Shown here in pieces: positions 53,685 to 62,230 of a stretch of 64,000 nucleotides of DNA (within the stretch, counting starts at the first letter, position 1; each line of letters begins with the position of its first letter). The translations under genes and the position numbers were made by a program. Location: positions 124,001 to 188,000 of the forward strand of contig JAVBNT010000001.1 in the NCBI GenBank assembly GCA_031551355.1, given 5' to 3'. Below the pieces are notes generated by a model. The model did no database searches. It was not told where the DNA came from and saw nothing but the letters and a program-made list of their open reading frames with translations. Source of the stretch: JAVBNT01 sp031551355. Its GTDB lineage: Bacteria; Vulcanimicrobiota; CADAWZ01.

Positions 53685-53697
53685 TCCGTCTCCAGTG

Positions 53698-53732
53698 AAA
53701 AGAGCCGCCCCTTTTTACAGAGACAGCTCTTT
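53698..53732 (-). terminator. Terminator after sppA
   Basis: Complementary arms near 53698-53709 and 53721-53732, with G-U pairs on the minus strand, followed by CTTTTC. It lies 24 bp after the sppA stop, read on the minus strand, and before the cyclase gene. Confidence 0.55.
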
Positions 53733-53755
53733 GTTTGCTTTTATTGTGCAGAATA

Positions 53756-54847
53756 TTACTGGGCAATCCAGAGATACATTAGTTTGGGACTTGCCTGTTC
53801 GAGAACTTCCTTAGGTTCCGGCAGTAAACTTTTTTGCTGAAATTTTGTTTCAAACATATCCATAAATACGCTATATCTATGTTTGTACGTTACCATCTTT
53901 GCATCTCCTACTTTGGCAAGCTCTTTTGCTTTTATAAACGCATCTTCCTTATAACCGTTAGCATCGATGAGTTTCATTTTCAGAGCGTCGGTACCGGTAT
54001 AAATTCTTCCGTCGGCAAGTTTTTTCACCTCTTCGGGCGTAAGCTGGTCTTTACGTCCCTCAGAAACAACTGTAGTAAATCTTGTCCACATTTGCTGAAT
54101 AAGATCCTGAAAAATGGCTCTTTCCTGAGGAGTCATTTCTCTTGAAAATGAACCCATATCCTTGTAGCTTTTTTTGCCGTCCCAGGTTTTTGACGTTATA
54201 ACATTCATTTTTATGCCGACTTTATTGAGCAGCTGTTCAAGATTGGTAAATTGGGCAATAACACCGATGCTGCCGACAAGGGATGTCTCGGTGGCAATAA
54301 TATAATCTCCGGTTGTTGCGATGTAGTAACCTCCTGAAGCCGCAACATCCTTACAATAAACGACAATAGGTATGTTAGTTCTTTTTTTGAAGTTTTTGAT
54401 ATCGTTCCAAATAATATCAGTTGCCGTTATCCCTCCGCCGGGACTGTTCATCGTAATAACGATGGCTTTTACCGATTTATCTTTTTCCGCGGCTTTAAGT
54501 TCCGTGGATATTCTCAAAATCATATTTTTCCTTATGTTATTAGGATCCTCATTGTCCATAATTGTTCCGGATATGGGGATTTCGAGGATTTTATTTTTGC
54601 TGAACTGCTCTCCCATTACATACGTTTCGGGAATGTTGCCCAGCGATGATGAGGAACTTGAAGACCCTCCGGCCGAAAAGGCCATCATAAAAAATACGGC
54701 ACTGAGAATACAACTGCCTATAAGCAAAATTATCATAATAATCAGCAGCCAGGTCATCCACGATTCGTGTCCTTTTTTCTTGCTGCACAGATCTGTTTGC
54801 GGATATCCACTGTCGATAGAATTCATAACTGATTCCTCCGGTTTCAT
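53756..54847 (-). CDS. sppA: Signal peptide peptidase SppA, 36-kDa type
   Basis: A 363-residue membrane-bound Ser/Lys protease that degrades leftover signal peptides. One N-terminal membrane helix (about 32-58). MNSPGGGITATD, the Ser region in VAASGGYYIAT and GSIGV, and the Lys-containing KSYKDMGS are present. This is the short single-domain form as in Bacillus. A Ser/Gly run follows the helix. Confidence 0.93.
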   Translation of the reverse strand: MKPEESVMNSIDSGYPQTDLCSKKKGHESWMTWLLIIMIILLIGSCILSAVFFMMAFSAGGSSSSSSSLGNIPETYVMGEQFSKNKILEIPISGTIMDNEDPNNIRKNMILRISTELKAAEKDKSVKAIVITMNSPGGGITATDIIWNDIKNFKKRTNIPIVVYCKDVAASGGYYIATTGDYIIATETSLVGSIGVIAQFTNLEQLLNKVGIKMNVITSKTWDGKKSYKDMGSFSREMTPQERAIFQDLIQQMWTRFTTVVSEGRKDQLTPEEVKKLADGRIYTGTDALKMKLIDANGYKEDAFIKAKELAKVGDAKMVTYKHRYSVFMDMFETKFQQKSLLPEPKEVLEQASPKLMYLWIAQ

Positions 54848-54919
54848 GTTGTCGGATTAAAATATCTTTTGGTTTGACGGTAAAATAATATTTGACGATA
54901 ATTTCTTCTATTTTTTTTC

Positions 54920-54943
54920 TAATCCTGCTAAATAGCAGGATTA
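54920..54943. promoter_or_regulatory. Perfect hairpin upstream of the MetE-like gene
   Basis: TAATCCTGCT and its complement enclose AAAT: a 10-bp stem with a 4-base loop. It is 82 bp before the ATG at 55026. T-runs precede the hairpin rather than follow it, so it is not a terminator for the plus strand. Possible operator or leader element. Confidence 0.45.
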
Positions 54944-55025
54944 TGCCGTGTTTTTATGAACTATATAGAGCTTTTGCAGATTAATTTTTGCAGATTTCTT
55001 AAGAGCAAATAGAAAGGACCAGTAT

Positions 55026-56075
55026 ATGAAACCTTATTGCAGCGCCGTTTGTATAGGCAGTTTTCCTCATCAGCAGCCTGAGGCGATAACTGAAAAGCTT
55101 ATAGATACCATATGTGACTATCCTCTTTGGCCTCAGTTGCCGAACAGGACTTTTCTGGAGAGCATGTATGTACAGTATTCAGAGGGAATGCCGCTTGTAA
55201 AGATGGATTTGAATGAACGCAAGATAGTGTTTGCCGCCGCGGAAAATAATGAGGAAGAAGTGCAGTCTTTCTATGAGGACGTGATTGCTGAAAATTACGG
55301 TCGTTTTTCCATGTCTGAAGAATATGCCGCTGGACTTTATGAATTCAGGCGGTTGGCAGATAAAATTTCGGCAAATAAGCCGCATGCAGTCAAGGGACAT
55401 ATTACCGGCCCGGTAAGCTTTGCATTAACAGTAACCGATGAACAGAGAAGAGCACTGTATTTTAATGACTCATTAAAAGAAATTATCACTGCGGCTCTGA
55501 AAATGAAGGCCGTCTGGCAGATAAATTTTTTAAAGGAAATATATAGTGACGTTATATTTTTCGTAGACGAGCCATATCTTTCCGGCATTGGTTCCGGGAT
55601 AATGTCTATCGATCCGGCAACAATACAAAGTGAATTGACTGATTTCATTGATTCGGTAAAGCAGATACATCCTTCCGTTCCGTTGGCTTTCCATTGCTGC
55701 GGCAATACCGATTGGTCTCTGCTCATCAACGCCGGCGTCGATATTTTAAGTTTTGACGCCTTCAATTATGGTGAGAGTCTTTTTTATTATGAAGATTCCG
55801 TCAGAACTTTTTTACAGCGCGGCGGCAGTCTTGCCTGGGGCATTGTACCTACTTCCGGTGACTTCATGAAGGAAAATAAAAAATCTTTAGTTAGGAAAAT
55901 GGATGATTTTATTGCTTTGATGGAGAAGAAAGGTTTTAATCCGATGAATGTTCTTGAAAATTCATTTATCACTCCTGCCTGTGGAACGGGATCTTTGACG
56001 ATGGAGGAGGCAGGACATATTCTGGATCTTACTTCAAGTGTATCTTCACACTTGAAATCTCAGCTGAAATCATAA
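55026..56075 (+). CDS. MetE C-terminal-like / UROD-superfamily methyltransferase
   Basis: A 349-residue protein with the TIM-barrel fold of cobalamin-independent methionine synthase and uroporphyrinogen decarboxylase. The zinc site is suggested by FHCCGNTDW (His and Cys) and ACGTGSL (second Cys). The N-terminal IGSFPHQ and ITGPVSFA segments also match the MetE group. It lacks the MetE N-terminal domain. It could transfer methyl groups from a small donor to a thiol or corrinoid; the substrate is not predictable. Confidence 0.8.
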   Translation: MKPYCSAVCIGSFPHQQPEAITEKLIDTICDYPLWPQLPNRTFLESMYVQYSEGMPLVKMDLNERKIVFAAAENNEEEVQSFYEDVIAENYGRFSMSEEYAAGLYEFRRLADKISANKPHAVKGHITGPVSFALTVTDEQRRALYFNDSLKEIITAALKMKAVWQINFLKEIYSDVIFFVDEPYLSGIGSGIMSIDPATIQSELTDFIDSVKQIHPSVPLAFHCCGNTDWSLLINAGVDILSFDAFNYGESLFYYEDSVRTFLQRGGSLAWGIVPTSGDFMKENKKSLVRKMDDFIALMEKKGFNPMNVLENSFITPACGTGSLTMEEAGHILDLTSSVSSHLKSQLKS

Positions 56076-56107
56076 AATATATTTTGGGAAAGGTTGGACG
56101 TGTATAA

Positions 56108-56551
56108 ATGAGCATACAGAATGTTACTAAATTCAAAATAGACAGACCTGCACAAGAATTGTTTGAAGCATTTACGGACCCTGCTAAAATTGGAAATTTC
56201 TGGTTTTCTTCGAGCTCTGCCCGCTGGGAACAGGGGAAAACCATAACCGTGACTTATAACGAGTACAACGCTAAATTTGATATCAGAATTGCCGAGATTA
56301 AACCAAATAAAAGAATAGTCCTGAAGTGGGGTGAATCCTGGGAAGAAAATACGGTCGTTATAAGTTTTGATGAAATTGATGCCGAAAAAACCTGTATAGA
56401 AGTCAGCGAAACAGGATGGAGTGAAAATGATCCTTCACTGACGGCAAAACTCGTCGACAATAAAGAGGGCTGGGTTTATATGCTTGCCTGCCTGAAAGCC
56501 TATCTGGAAAACGGTGTCACCACTCTCAGGACAGGTTTGATTCAGGGGTAA
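56108..56551 (+). CDS. SRPBCC/AHSA1-family protein
   Basis: A 147-residue START-like protein. RPAQELFEAFTDPAKIGNFW at the N-terminus and GWVYMLACLKAYLENG at the C-terminus are typical of the AHSA1 branch (hydrophobic ligand cavity). Role unknown. It starts 32 bp after the MetE-like gene and probably shares its transcript. Confidence 0.87.
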   Translation: MSIQNVTKFKIDRPAQELFEAFTDPAKIGNFWFSSSSARWEQGKTITVTYNEYNAKFDIRIAEIKPNKRIVLKWGESWEENTVVISFDEIDAEKTCIEVSETGWSENDPSLTAKLVDNKEGWVYMLACLKAYLENGVTTLRTGLIQG

Positions 56552-56574
56552 GCGAAAAAATAAGTATAAAAATA

Positions 56575-56618
56575 AAAAAGTCAGGCCGGCCTTGAAAAAA
56601 CGGCGAACCTGACTTTTT
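56575..56618. terminator. Bidirectional terminator
   Basis: AAAAAGTCAGG (56575-56585) and its exact complement (56608-56618) with an internal CCG/CGG pair. Both strands end with T-runs. It separates the plus-strand SRPBCC gene from the minus-strand MscS gene. Confidence 0.85.
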
Positions 56619-56629
56619 GTATTTTAAAT

Positions 56630-57460
56630 TTAATTTTTGCATGCGGCGGTTTTCATCATCTGCATCTGCAGCATCGCCGGCATGTTGCTGCCGGTTACGA
56701 TTTCCCTGATGGCGGCATTGGTGTCAAAATAAACCTGCCAGTAGTTTTGGGGGGCAGAGTAGGGTCGAACAGCCAAAACCGGGCCGGCGAGTGTGAACTC
56801 GAGGATGCCGATGTCTACAGATGGTTCGGTCAGGACATTCGGTATTGACGAGATCCTGTTTTTGAGCTGTTTAATAACTTCTTCCGTATTAGCATCCCCG
56901 GAAAGCTGTATTGTTAAATCAACTCTTCTATAAGCGTTGGCTGTGTAATTCTTTATTGTATCGGAAAATATTTTGTTGTTACCTACCAGTGTAAGGACGT
57001 TGTCTACAGTGTTAATTGAAGTTGCGAACAGGCCGATTTCCCTGACTTCTCCCACAATGTCGCCGACGGAAACAATATCTCCGGCCTTAAACGGTCTTAA
57101 AAACATTATGAATGAGCCGGCGGCAAAATTGGCTAAAAGTCCTGACCAGGCCATCCCGATGGCAAGGCCGCTGGCCGCGATAAGTGCCGCAAAAGTTGTT
57201 GTCTGGATACCTAGGAAGCCCATAATTCCGACAATCAATAAAATGTCAAGAGTTATTGAGGTTACTGATTTCAGGTATCTGGTTAAGGTTTTATCGGCGT
57301 TTTGTTTTTCCATTTTGGAATGGATTGCCTTTATAATGGTTTGTATGAGAAATCTTCCGGCAAACCAGAATAAAAGTGCCAATATTATCTTATAGCCGAA
57401 TCTAACGGCATAGTCGCTTATAATTGCTCCATATTTTTGAATCTGTGCTGTAAAGTCCAT
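56630..57460 (-). CDS. mscS: Small-conductance mechanosensitive channel MscS
   Basis: A 276-residue channel with three N-terminal membrane helices. The pore helix region carries GLAIGMAWSGLLANFAAGSFI, and the beta domain carries RPFKAGDIVSVGDIVGEV. The start at 57460 is chosen because GGAGGTGA lies 8 bases before it and the length fits the family; an upstream ATG at 57571 would add 37 residues without a ribosome-binding site. Confidence 0.92.
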   Translation of the reverse strand: MDFTAQIQKYGAIISDYAVRFGYKIILALLFWFAGRFLIQTIIKAIHSKMEKQNADKTLTRYLKSVTSITLDILLIVGIMGFLGIQTTTFAALIAASGLAIGMAWSGLLANFAAGSFIMFLRPFKAGDIVSVGDIVGEVREIGLFATSINTVDNVLTLVGNNKIFSDTIKNYTANAYRRVDLTIQLSGDANTEEVIKQLKNRISSIPNVLTEPSVDIGILEFTLAGPVLAVRPYSAPQNYWQVYFDTNAAIREIVTGSNMPAMLQMQMMKTAACKN

Positions 57461-57670
57461 AACATTCACCTCCGGATAATATCTGTATGTGATCACGAAT
57501 CTAATTTTTATTGCTTTATATTGAAATTGCCGTAAAAACAATCCCAACATGATAGATTCATATTTTTTCAATAAAGTTTCCGGATTTTGTCATTTTTTTA
57601 ATGGAAAGTTATTTCACTGGTATTTGTGTTTTCATCGTAAGTCTGTAAAATTTAAGAGCGTTTTACATTC

Positions 57671-57710
57671 TGTTTACATAAATATATAAAATTATATGTT
57701 TATGTAAACA
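57671..57710. promoter_or_regulatory. 40-bp near-perfect inverted repeat
   Basis: TGTTTACATAAATATATA and its inverted partner (17 of 18 pairs) are separated by 4 bases. It lies 75 bp before the Rpn-family gene, in a 324-bp AT-rich gap. It looks like a dimer-binding operator or an end sequence recognised by the encoded protein. Confidence 0.5.
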
Positions 57711-57743
57711 ATTCGGCAATTTTTTTGTTATAAGATCCCTTTA

Positions 57744-57766
57744 TATAGCATCTTCAATATGCTATA
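57744..57766 (+). promoter_or_regulatory. Hairpin overlapping the Rpn leader
   Basis: TATAGCAT and its complement enclose CTTCAAT (8-bp stem), ending just before the AAAAGGAGGAAA ribosome-binding site. It could limit translation of the gene. Confidence 0.45.
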
Positions 57767-57784
57767 CTAAAAGGAGGAAATGCA

Positions 57785-58687
57785 ATGAAAAAGCCATTGC
57801 TGTCCGCGAAAAGCGATTTAGTTTTTAAGCTGATTTTTGGACATCCTAAAAGAACCGACATTTTGTCGGATTTTTTAAAATCAGTCCTGACTATTCCCGA
57901 ATCAGAATATGAATCAATAGAAATAGTTGATCCTATTCTCAGGATAGAAGAAATAGACGATAAAGTCGGGATATTGGATCTTAAGATCCATACTAAAAGT
58001 AAAATTATAATTGATGTGGAAATCCAGGTCTTGCCCGTTTCAAGCATGATTGAGCGGATACTGTTCTATCATGCTAAAATGATCACAGGGCAGATAGTCC
58101 GAGGAAATGAATATGATGTAATTAAGAAGACCGTAAGCATTGTAATTCTTGACTATAGCATAATCAAAAATAGTTTTTACAGTAACAAATTTACTCTGTA
58201 TGACAAGTGTACGGATATTGAGCTTACCGATTTAGTTGAGATAAACGTATTGGAGTTGTCAAAACTTCCTGCAATGTCTGATAATACCGAGATGTGGGAA
58301 TGGCTTGCATTTTTGAAGTCTGAAAAGGAGGAGGAGTTTATGGCACTTTCAAATAAAAATCCTCAGATTAAAAAAGCAGTCGGCGTTCTAAAAGAACTTA
58401 GCGAAGACGAACGCCTGCAGATGTTGGAAGAATACCGCGAAAAAGCGCGAAGGGATGAATATGCCCGCAGAAAATACCTAATGACGGAAGCCAGGACTCA
58501 AGGTCTTGAAGAGGGGCGTGAAGAGGGGCGTGAAGAAGGACGTGAAGAAGGACGTGAAGAGGGACGCAAAGAGGGTATAACCAGTGTTGCCCTTAATTTA
58601 TTGGCAAAAAATATTGATATTGATATAATTTCAGAAACTACCGGTTTAAGTGTTGAGGAAATAGAAACTTTGCAAAATAACACTTAA
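57785..58687 (+). CDS. Rpn-type PD-(D/E)XK nuclease/transposase-family protein
   Basis: A 300-residue protein of the recombination-promoting nuclease group. The N-terminus KSDLVFKLIFGH and the catalytic stretch LDLKIHTKSKIIIDVEIQV (D, then E-x-Q) match the family. The C-terminal third is helical and contains five EEGR repeats. AAAAGGAGGAAA precedes the ATG. Homologues are usually lineage-specific and often multi-copy; this one sits next to mobile-element remnants. Confidence 0.85.
   Translation: MKKPLLSAKSDLVFKLIFGHPKRTDILSDFLKSVLTIPESEYESIEIVDPILRIEEIDDKVGILDLKIHTKSKIIIDVEIQVLPVSSMIERILFYHAKMITGQIVRGNEYDVIKKTVSIVILDYSIIKNSFYSNKFTLYDKCTDIELTDLVEINVLELSKLPAMSDNTEMWEWLAFLKSEKEEEFMALSNKNPQIKKAVGVLKELSEDERLQMLEEYREKARRDEYARRKYLMTEARTQGLEEGREEGREEGREEGREEGRKEGITSVALNLLAKNIDIDIISETTGLSVEEIETLQNNT
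58508..58567 (+). repeat. Five 12-bp tandem repeats inside the Rpn gene
   Basis: Units of GAAGAGGGGCGT with third-position changes encode EEGR five times. Tandem runs like this can change number by slippage without a frameshift. Confidence 0.85.
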
Positions 58688-58901
58688 AAATAGCTTCGAA
58701 GGCGATCGTTGTGTTATTGAAACGAGCGACGGCTGTCTGGCTTTAGCCGGAAATACAAGATGCTGCAGGTGGCAATATTCCGGACCGTGGCGGCATGAAT
58801 ACTAAAAGTTCTGATTTTTGAGTGCTGAAAATAAACAGCAAAGGCGAAATATAAACTTTAGTCACAAAACGCTGCAAATACTTATATCCGTAAAATGACT
58901 C
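58688..58901. other. Gene-free stretch after the Rpn gene
   Basis: No gene recognised. The first 110 bp are richer in G and C and can be read as a short open stretch, but without a ribosome-binding site or family match. A hairpin with arms GGCT and AGCC lies at about 58731-58748. Confidence 0.35.
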
Positions 58902-58982
58902 TAATCCGTTCAAACAGGTAAATATGCTAAGATAAATTAAATTTCTACGACCGAGGCGTAGTCTTATCTCAATGTCATTAAG

Positions 58983-59095
58983 TTAGTATTTTTCATAGCC
59001 GGTTTTGACATCTTCAGATCTCTTACAGAGGCCACGGAGGATAAATGTCGGTTAAAACCTTCTCTGTGTTCTCCTCTTCTCTGTGAGAAACCACT
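58983..59095 (+). repeat. Dispersed repeat copy 3
   Basis: Aligns with 26654-26770 and with the reverse of 15621-15708. Shared blocks include TTAGTATTTT, GTTTTGACATCT, GGCCACGGAGG, ATAAATG and CTCTGTGTTCTCCTCTT. It forms the left part of the 493-bp insertion. Confidence 0.7.
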
Positions 59096-59143
59096 CTTTG
59101 GACATTTAAAAAAATGGCAAAAACGGATATTTATAGTTAAGCC

Positions 59144-59392
59144 ACTTTAAAACCATATGACGCAGCATCATTATTTACGATGAGCTTTGGCTAAGCCCAA
59201 CTTCAGGCGGCTCGGCACCACGGGTAAAATCATTGCAGTGGAAAACGCATTAGAAAAGTGGTAGCCGTCTGAAGTCTCTCTGCAGTGGGTAAACTATTTC
59301 ACCAAAAAACATCGTCTTGCGCCAGGTTAAGCGCCGGGGGTAGCCTTGGAGGGGTTTCCATAGTGGAGGACGTCAAATAACCGCTTTAAAGT
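59144..59392 (+). ncRNA. Candidate structured RNA inside the insertion
   Basis: An outer stem (ACTTTAAA 59144-59151 with TTTAAAGT 59385-59392) encloses several helices. A 13-bp stem (59200-59212 with 59263-59275, one G-U) continues after a 4-base bulge into ACCAC/GTGGT. A GCGC hairpin (59319-59334) and TGGA/TCCA hairpin (59347-59360) are closed by CGTC/GACG. The stretch is more GC-rich than its surroundings and has stops in all frames. It matches no RNA class I can name; it could be coding debris. Confidence 0.3.
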
Positions 59393-59516
59393 ATTTTTAA
59401 CTAAATTTTATTCAGACTTTACTAAAGTTGCGTGACTATAAAACCTTAGCTTAATGACATTGAGTCTTATCTAGAGAAATTTAATTTAGCGACGCAGATT
59501 TGCCGGTTTCAACGGA

Positions 59517-60437
59517 TTAATACAAATCGCCCTGGCGGATGTTTTTTTGTTGCAGCTTCTCCATTATCAGATCGATAAGCGTTTTCCTGTTCCAGTCCGG
59601 TGCCACAACTTCACCGTAAATAACTCTGGAAAAAAGCCTCTGTATATAAATCCCGTCTTTTACATAACGCAGGTATTCGGTTATAAAATCACTGTATTCT
59701 TCTATATCCCATAGCGGGAAAGGGGACTGCTGATACATTTTTTCCAAAAGTGTTTCGCGTATTATCTGCAGTTGGTGTATTTTAAGTATGTCTACCGGCA
59801 GGCCGGAAACTTTTCTTGCTCCCTCGAACATCATTTCTTTCGTTTCGCCGGGAGTTCCCAGTATAACGTGAGCCGCTACGGAAATATTGCGCTTTGCCGC
59901 CCTGTTTACGGCGTCAACAAAATCCTCATAAGTATGGCCGCGCTGCATCCATTCGAGACTTTTGTTGTAAACGGACTGCATTCCCAGTTCCACCGTAACG
60001 AAGTATTTTTTGTTGATTTGTTCAAGGAGATCCATTACGTCATTGCTTACACAATCGGGTCTTGTTCCAAGCGAGAGTCCAAGGCATCCTTCCTCGGAAA
60101 GCGCCTGGCTATATATTTCCTCCAGTTTTTCCACCGGGGCATAAGTATTTGTATATGGCTGAAAATAAGCAATAAAACCGGCATATTTCTCCGGTTTTTT
60201 TAAATTGGCAAGAACATGATGTATCTGTTCCTTGATTGTTTTTTTAGATGTTATTGATATTGGACTAAAACTTTTGTTACTACAGAATACACATCCGTCA
60301 TGACCTTTGCTGCCGTCCCTGTTGGGACAGGAAAAACCTCCGTCGAGGCTTATACGCACCACTCTGGCACCGTACTTTTGCTTAAGAAACCAGGTATATG
60401 TCCTGTAGTATTTCTCCAGAGGACGGTACTCATCCAT
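59517..60437 (-). CDS. Radical SAM protein, YhcC/TIGR01212 type
   Basis: A 306-residue protein with the family form of the iron-sulphur motif in FSCPNRDG and GCVFC, and downstream GLSLGTRPDCV and VELGMQS. Members are of unknown exact function. It overlaps the PhoU-like gene by 8 bp. Its TAA stop is the terminal TAA of the palindromic element, although the protein has normal length. Confidence 0.92.
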   Translation of the reverse strand: MDEYRPLEKYYRTYTWFLKQKYGARVVRISLDGGFSCPNRDGSKGHDGCVFCSNKSFSPISITSKKTIKEQIHHVLANLKKPEKYAGFIAYFQPYTNTYAPVEKLEEIYSQALSEEGCLGLSLGTRPDCVSNDVMDLLEQINKKYFVTVELGMQSVYNKSLEWMQRGHTYEDFVDAVNRAAKRNISVAAHVILGTPGETKEMMFEGARKVSGLPVDILKIHQLQIIRETLLEKMYQQSPFPLWDIEEYSDFITEYLRYVKDGIYIQRLFSRVIYGEVVAPDWNRKTLIDLIMEKLQQKNIRQGDLY

Positions 60438-61059
60438 TTTTTAGTATAATTCCCTCTATTACAGTCGAGAGCAGATCAGTTTTTTCAATAGCACTTAAGA
60501 TCAAATCGTATATGTGCGTCCATTGGACAATGTATAAAACATCTTCCGGCGTTTCGCGCGGTCCTTCATATAATTCAGCATAAGCTATTCTGACAAGAGT
60601 CGAACCCTGTTTGCGCATATCTTCAATCTTGCTGACTGTGGCGTCCATATCTTTTATTTTCTCAAGGCCGTCAATCAGGGTTTTTATTTCCTTAACCATC
60701 TGATTGAGCATAGAGGTAAGTTCTTTTGCCGGTTCGGCAATTTTTGACAGATTGAAAAGCCCCATTCTTATTGAGATGGCTTTTATTAAGTTTATTACGT
60801 CATGGTGACGCCTGCTTATGGAGTGAATGTCCTCTCTGTCCAGGGGAGTCAGAAAATTTCTGTATAGCTCATGGTTTATAGCCCTTACCAGCTCGTGGCA
60901 CTCTTCCTCGAGATCTTTTATTTTTCCGCACTCTTCTTCAATATTTTCCTGATTGGAAAATATATTCATCAGGGACTCGGCTGCTTTTTCAAGCATTGCG
61001 CTTTCCTGTTTGAAGAGTTCGAAAAATTTAACATTTTTCGGAAGAATATTTATCGGCAT
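60430..61059 (-). CDS. PhoU-like DUF47 protein
   Basis: A 209-residue all-helical protein of the DUF47/TIGR00153 family, with CHELVRAINHELYRNFLTPLDREDI near residues 53-77. Members often accompany Pit phosphate transporters, but no transporter is nearby. Here it sits between a STAS protein and a radical SAM protein. Confidence 0.9.
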   Translation of the reverse strand: MPINILPKNVKFFELFKQESAMLEKAAESLMNIFSNQENIEEECGKIKDLEEECHELVRAINHELYRNFLTPLDREDIHSISRRHHDVINLIKAISIRMGLFNLSKIAEPAKELTSMLNQMVKEIKTLIDGLEKIKDMDATVSKIEDMRKQGSTLVRIAYAELYEGPRETPEDVLYIVQWTHIYDLILSAIEKTDLLSTVIEGIILKNG

Positions 61060-61076
61060 ATTTTTTTCTCCTAGAA

Positions 61077-61415
61077 TTATTTGGATAAAGCGCTTTTTTC
61101 ATCTTTATAGATATCAAAAAGTGCTTCACAATCGGCTATTTTGATAACCTTCATAACGGTTGGGCCGACGTTTATCAGTATTAGTTTTTTATTTTTTTCG
61201 CTAAGGGATCTTGATATTGAAAACAGAACCCTTAGTCCCATACTGCTTAGATAATTTGATTCGTGGAAATCAATTATTATGTCGGTTTGATCTGCCGCCA
61301 GCAATTCATTTAACTGCAGTTCAACGGATTCCGCCGCTACAGTGTCGAATTTACGTTCGAGTTTAATAACGTTGAATTTAGGGTCTATTGAAGATTTCGT
61401 CATTGTTGCAGACAT
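61077..61415 (-). CDS. STAS-domain anti-sigma factor antagonist
   Basis: A 112-residue SpoIIAA/RsbV-type protein. The phospho-acceptor Ser lies in YLSSMGLRVL. Dephosphorylated antagonists bind an anti-sigma kinase and free the sigma factor. The SpoIIE-type phosphatase encoded two genes upstream could dephosphorylate it. Confidence 0.92.
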   Translation of the reverse strand: MSATMTKSSIDPKFNVIKLERKFDTVAAESVELQLNELLAADQTDIIIDFHESNYLSSMGLRVLFSISRSLSEKNKKLILINVGPTVMKVIKIADCEALFDIYKDEKSALSK

Positions 61416-61432
61416 TCTTGATTATTGCCTCC

Positions 61433-62230
61433 TTAGTAGAACCGAATTATTTTTTTCGGCTTTTCTATCATAAACATTGTTCCTTCAATGAATGTTCCTT
61501 TGATATCCCTGTGAAAAAGTATATCGACATTCGTTTCCAATTTGCTGTTTTTTCCCAGTATAGTGCAGTCAAGCGTTTCTCTGTCACCACCGCTTAATTG
61601 TTCGGTAAGATTGTATATTGTTTCTCTGGTTTTTTCATCCAGTATGTGCCAGATATGCAAAAATTCCATATCCTCATCATTGTATTCAAGAAGATTACGG
61701 GCAGCGTTGTTCATCAGCGTTATTTTGCCTCTGCGTCCGAAGACTAAAACCGGCACATGAGGCAGGTCTTCTACTTTTTCTTTAAAAACACGCAGATGGT
61801 TCAGCTCGCGTTCCATTTTTTTTGACTCTGTAATATCCATTATTACTTCCATTTTAGTCAATCCGTTGCCGGGCCAGCGAATGATTTTAGTACTCCGCTG
61901 ATAGCATCTGTCATCTGACTTAAATTCCCATGGAAGTTCCGTATCCTGTGTTTTACCTATTGAAATATCTTTGTTATTGCACCCTGCACAAGGAACATTA
62001 CTTCCTTTCAGCAGAACTTCATAGCATTTTTTACCTATCGGTTCACTACCAAGGAATTTCTTTGCGGTATTATTGGCAATAGTAATCTCATAAGTTTCAG
62101 GATTTACAAAATAAATGCCAAGATCAATGGAGTCAAAAATATTAAAAAATTCTTCGGTATAATTTTGTATGTTAAGGCTGTTTTTCAGAAATTCCTCTGC
62201 ATTACAGTCACGTTTAGGCTTCTTACTCAT
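61433..62230 (-). CDS. PAS-domain protein
   Basis: A 265-residue protein with two PAS domains (about 22-125 and 145-255). The first has an inserted CAGC pair (VPCAGCNN) that could bind a metal or be redox-active. No kinase or other output domain. The start overlaps the stop of the phosphatase gene by 8 bp, so it may be a sensor subunit for it. Confidence 0.85.
   Translation of the reverse strand: MSKKPKRDCNAEEFLKNSLNIQNYTEEFFNIFDSIDLGIYFVNPETYEITIANNTAKKFLGSEPIGKKCYEVLLKGSNVPCAGCNNKDISIGKTQDTELPWEFKSDDRCYQRSTKIIRWPGNGLTKMEVIMDITESKKMERELNHLRVFKEKVEDLPHVPVLVFGRRGKITLMNNAARNLLEYNDEDMEFLHIWHILDEKTRETIYNLTEQLSGGDRETLDCTILGKNSKLETNVDILFHRDIKGTFIEGTMFMIEKPKKIIRFY

Larger units (their letters stand above)
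58970..59462. mobile_element. 493-bp insertion with 13-bp inverted ends and 10-bp target duplication
   Basis: Perfect inverted ends CAATGTCATTAAG, extended by a looser match (C/T then TA). It is flanked by AGTCTTATCT at 58960-58969 and 59463-59472. No intact transposase gene is inside, so it is non-autonomous. A duplication of about 10 bp and these ends recall IS4-superfamily elements; that family name is from memory and needs a search. Confidence 0.75.
58902..59519. mobile_element. Palindromic MITE-like element, copy interrupted by a second insertion
   Basis: Ends are TAATCCGTTCAAA at 58902 and, on the minus strand, TAATCCGTTGAAA at 59519. With the insertion 58970-59462 and one target repeat removed, a 115-bp palindrome remains that aligns with 17177-17301 (50 of 68 identical, ungapped, on the left part). 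The inner stem is AAATTAAATTTCT with its complement, where the other copy has AAACGGGATTGCG. The last three bases form the stop codon of the radical SAM gene. Confidence 0.75.

Noticed and set aside
54920..54943. Terminator upstream of the MetE-like gene
   Set aside because: The T-run is on the 5' side of the hairpin on the plus strand, and on the minus strand the hairpin is followed by A, not T.
58970..59462. Decayed transposase gene in the insertion
   Set aside because: Short open stretches on the plus strand are broken by many stops in all frames, and no DDE motif or family segment was recognised. It remains possible and needs a blastx search.
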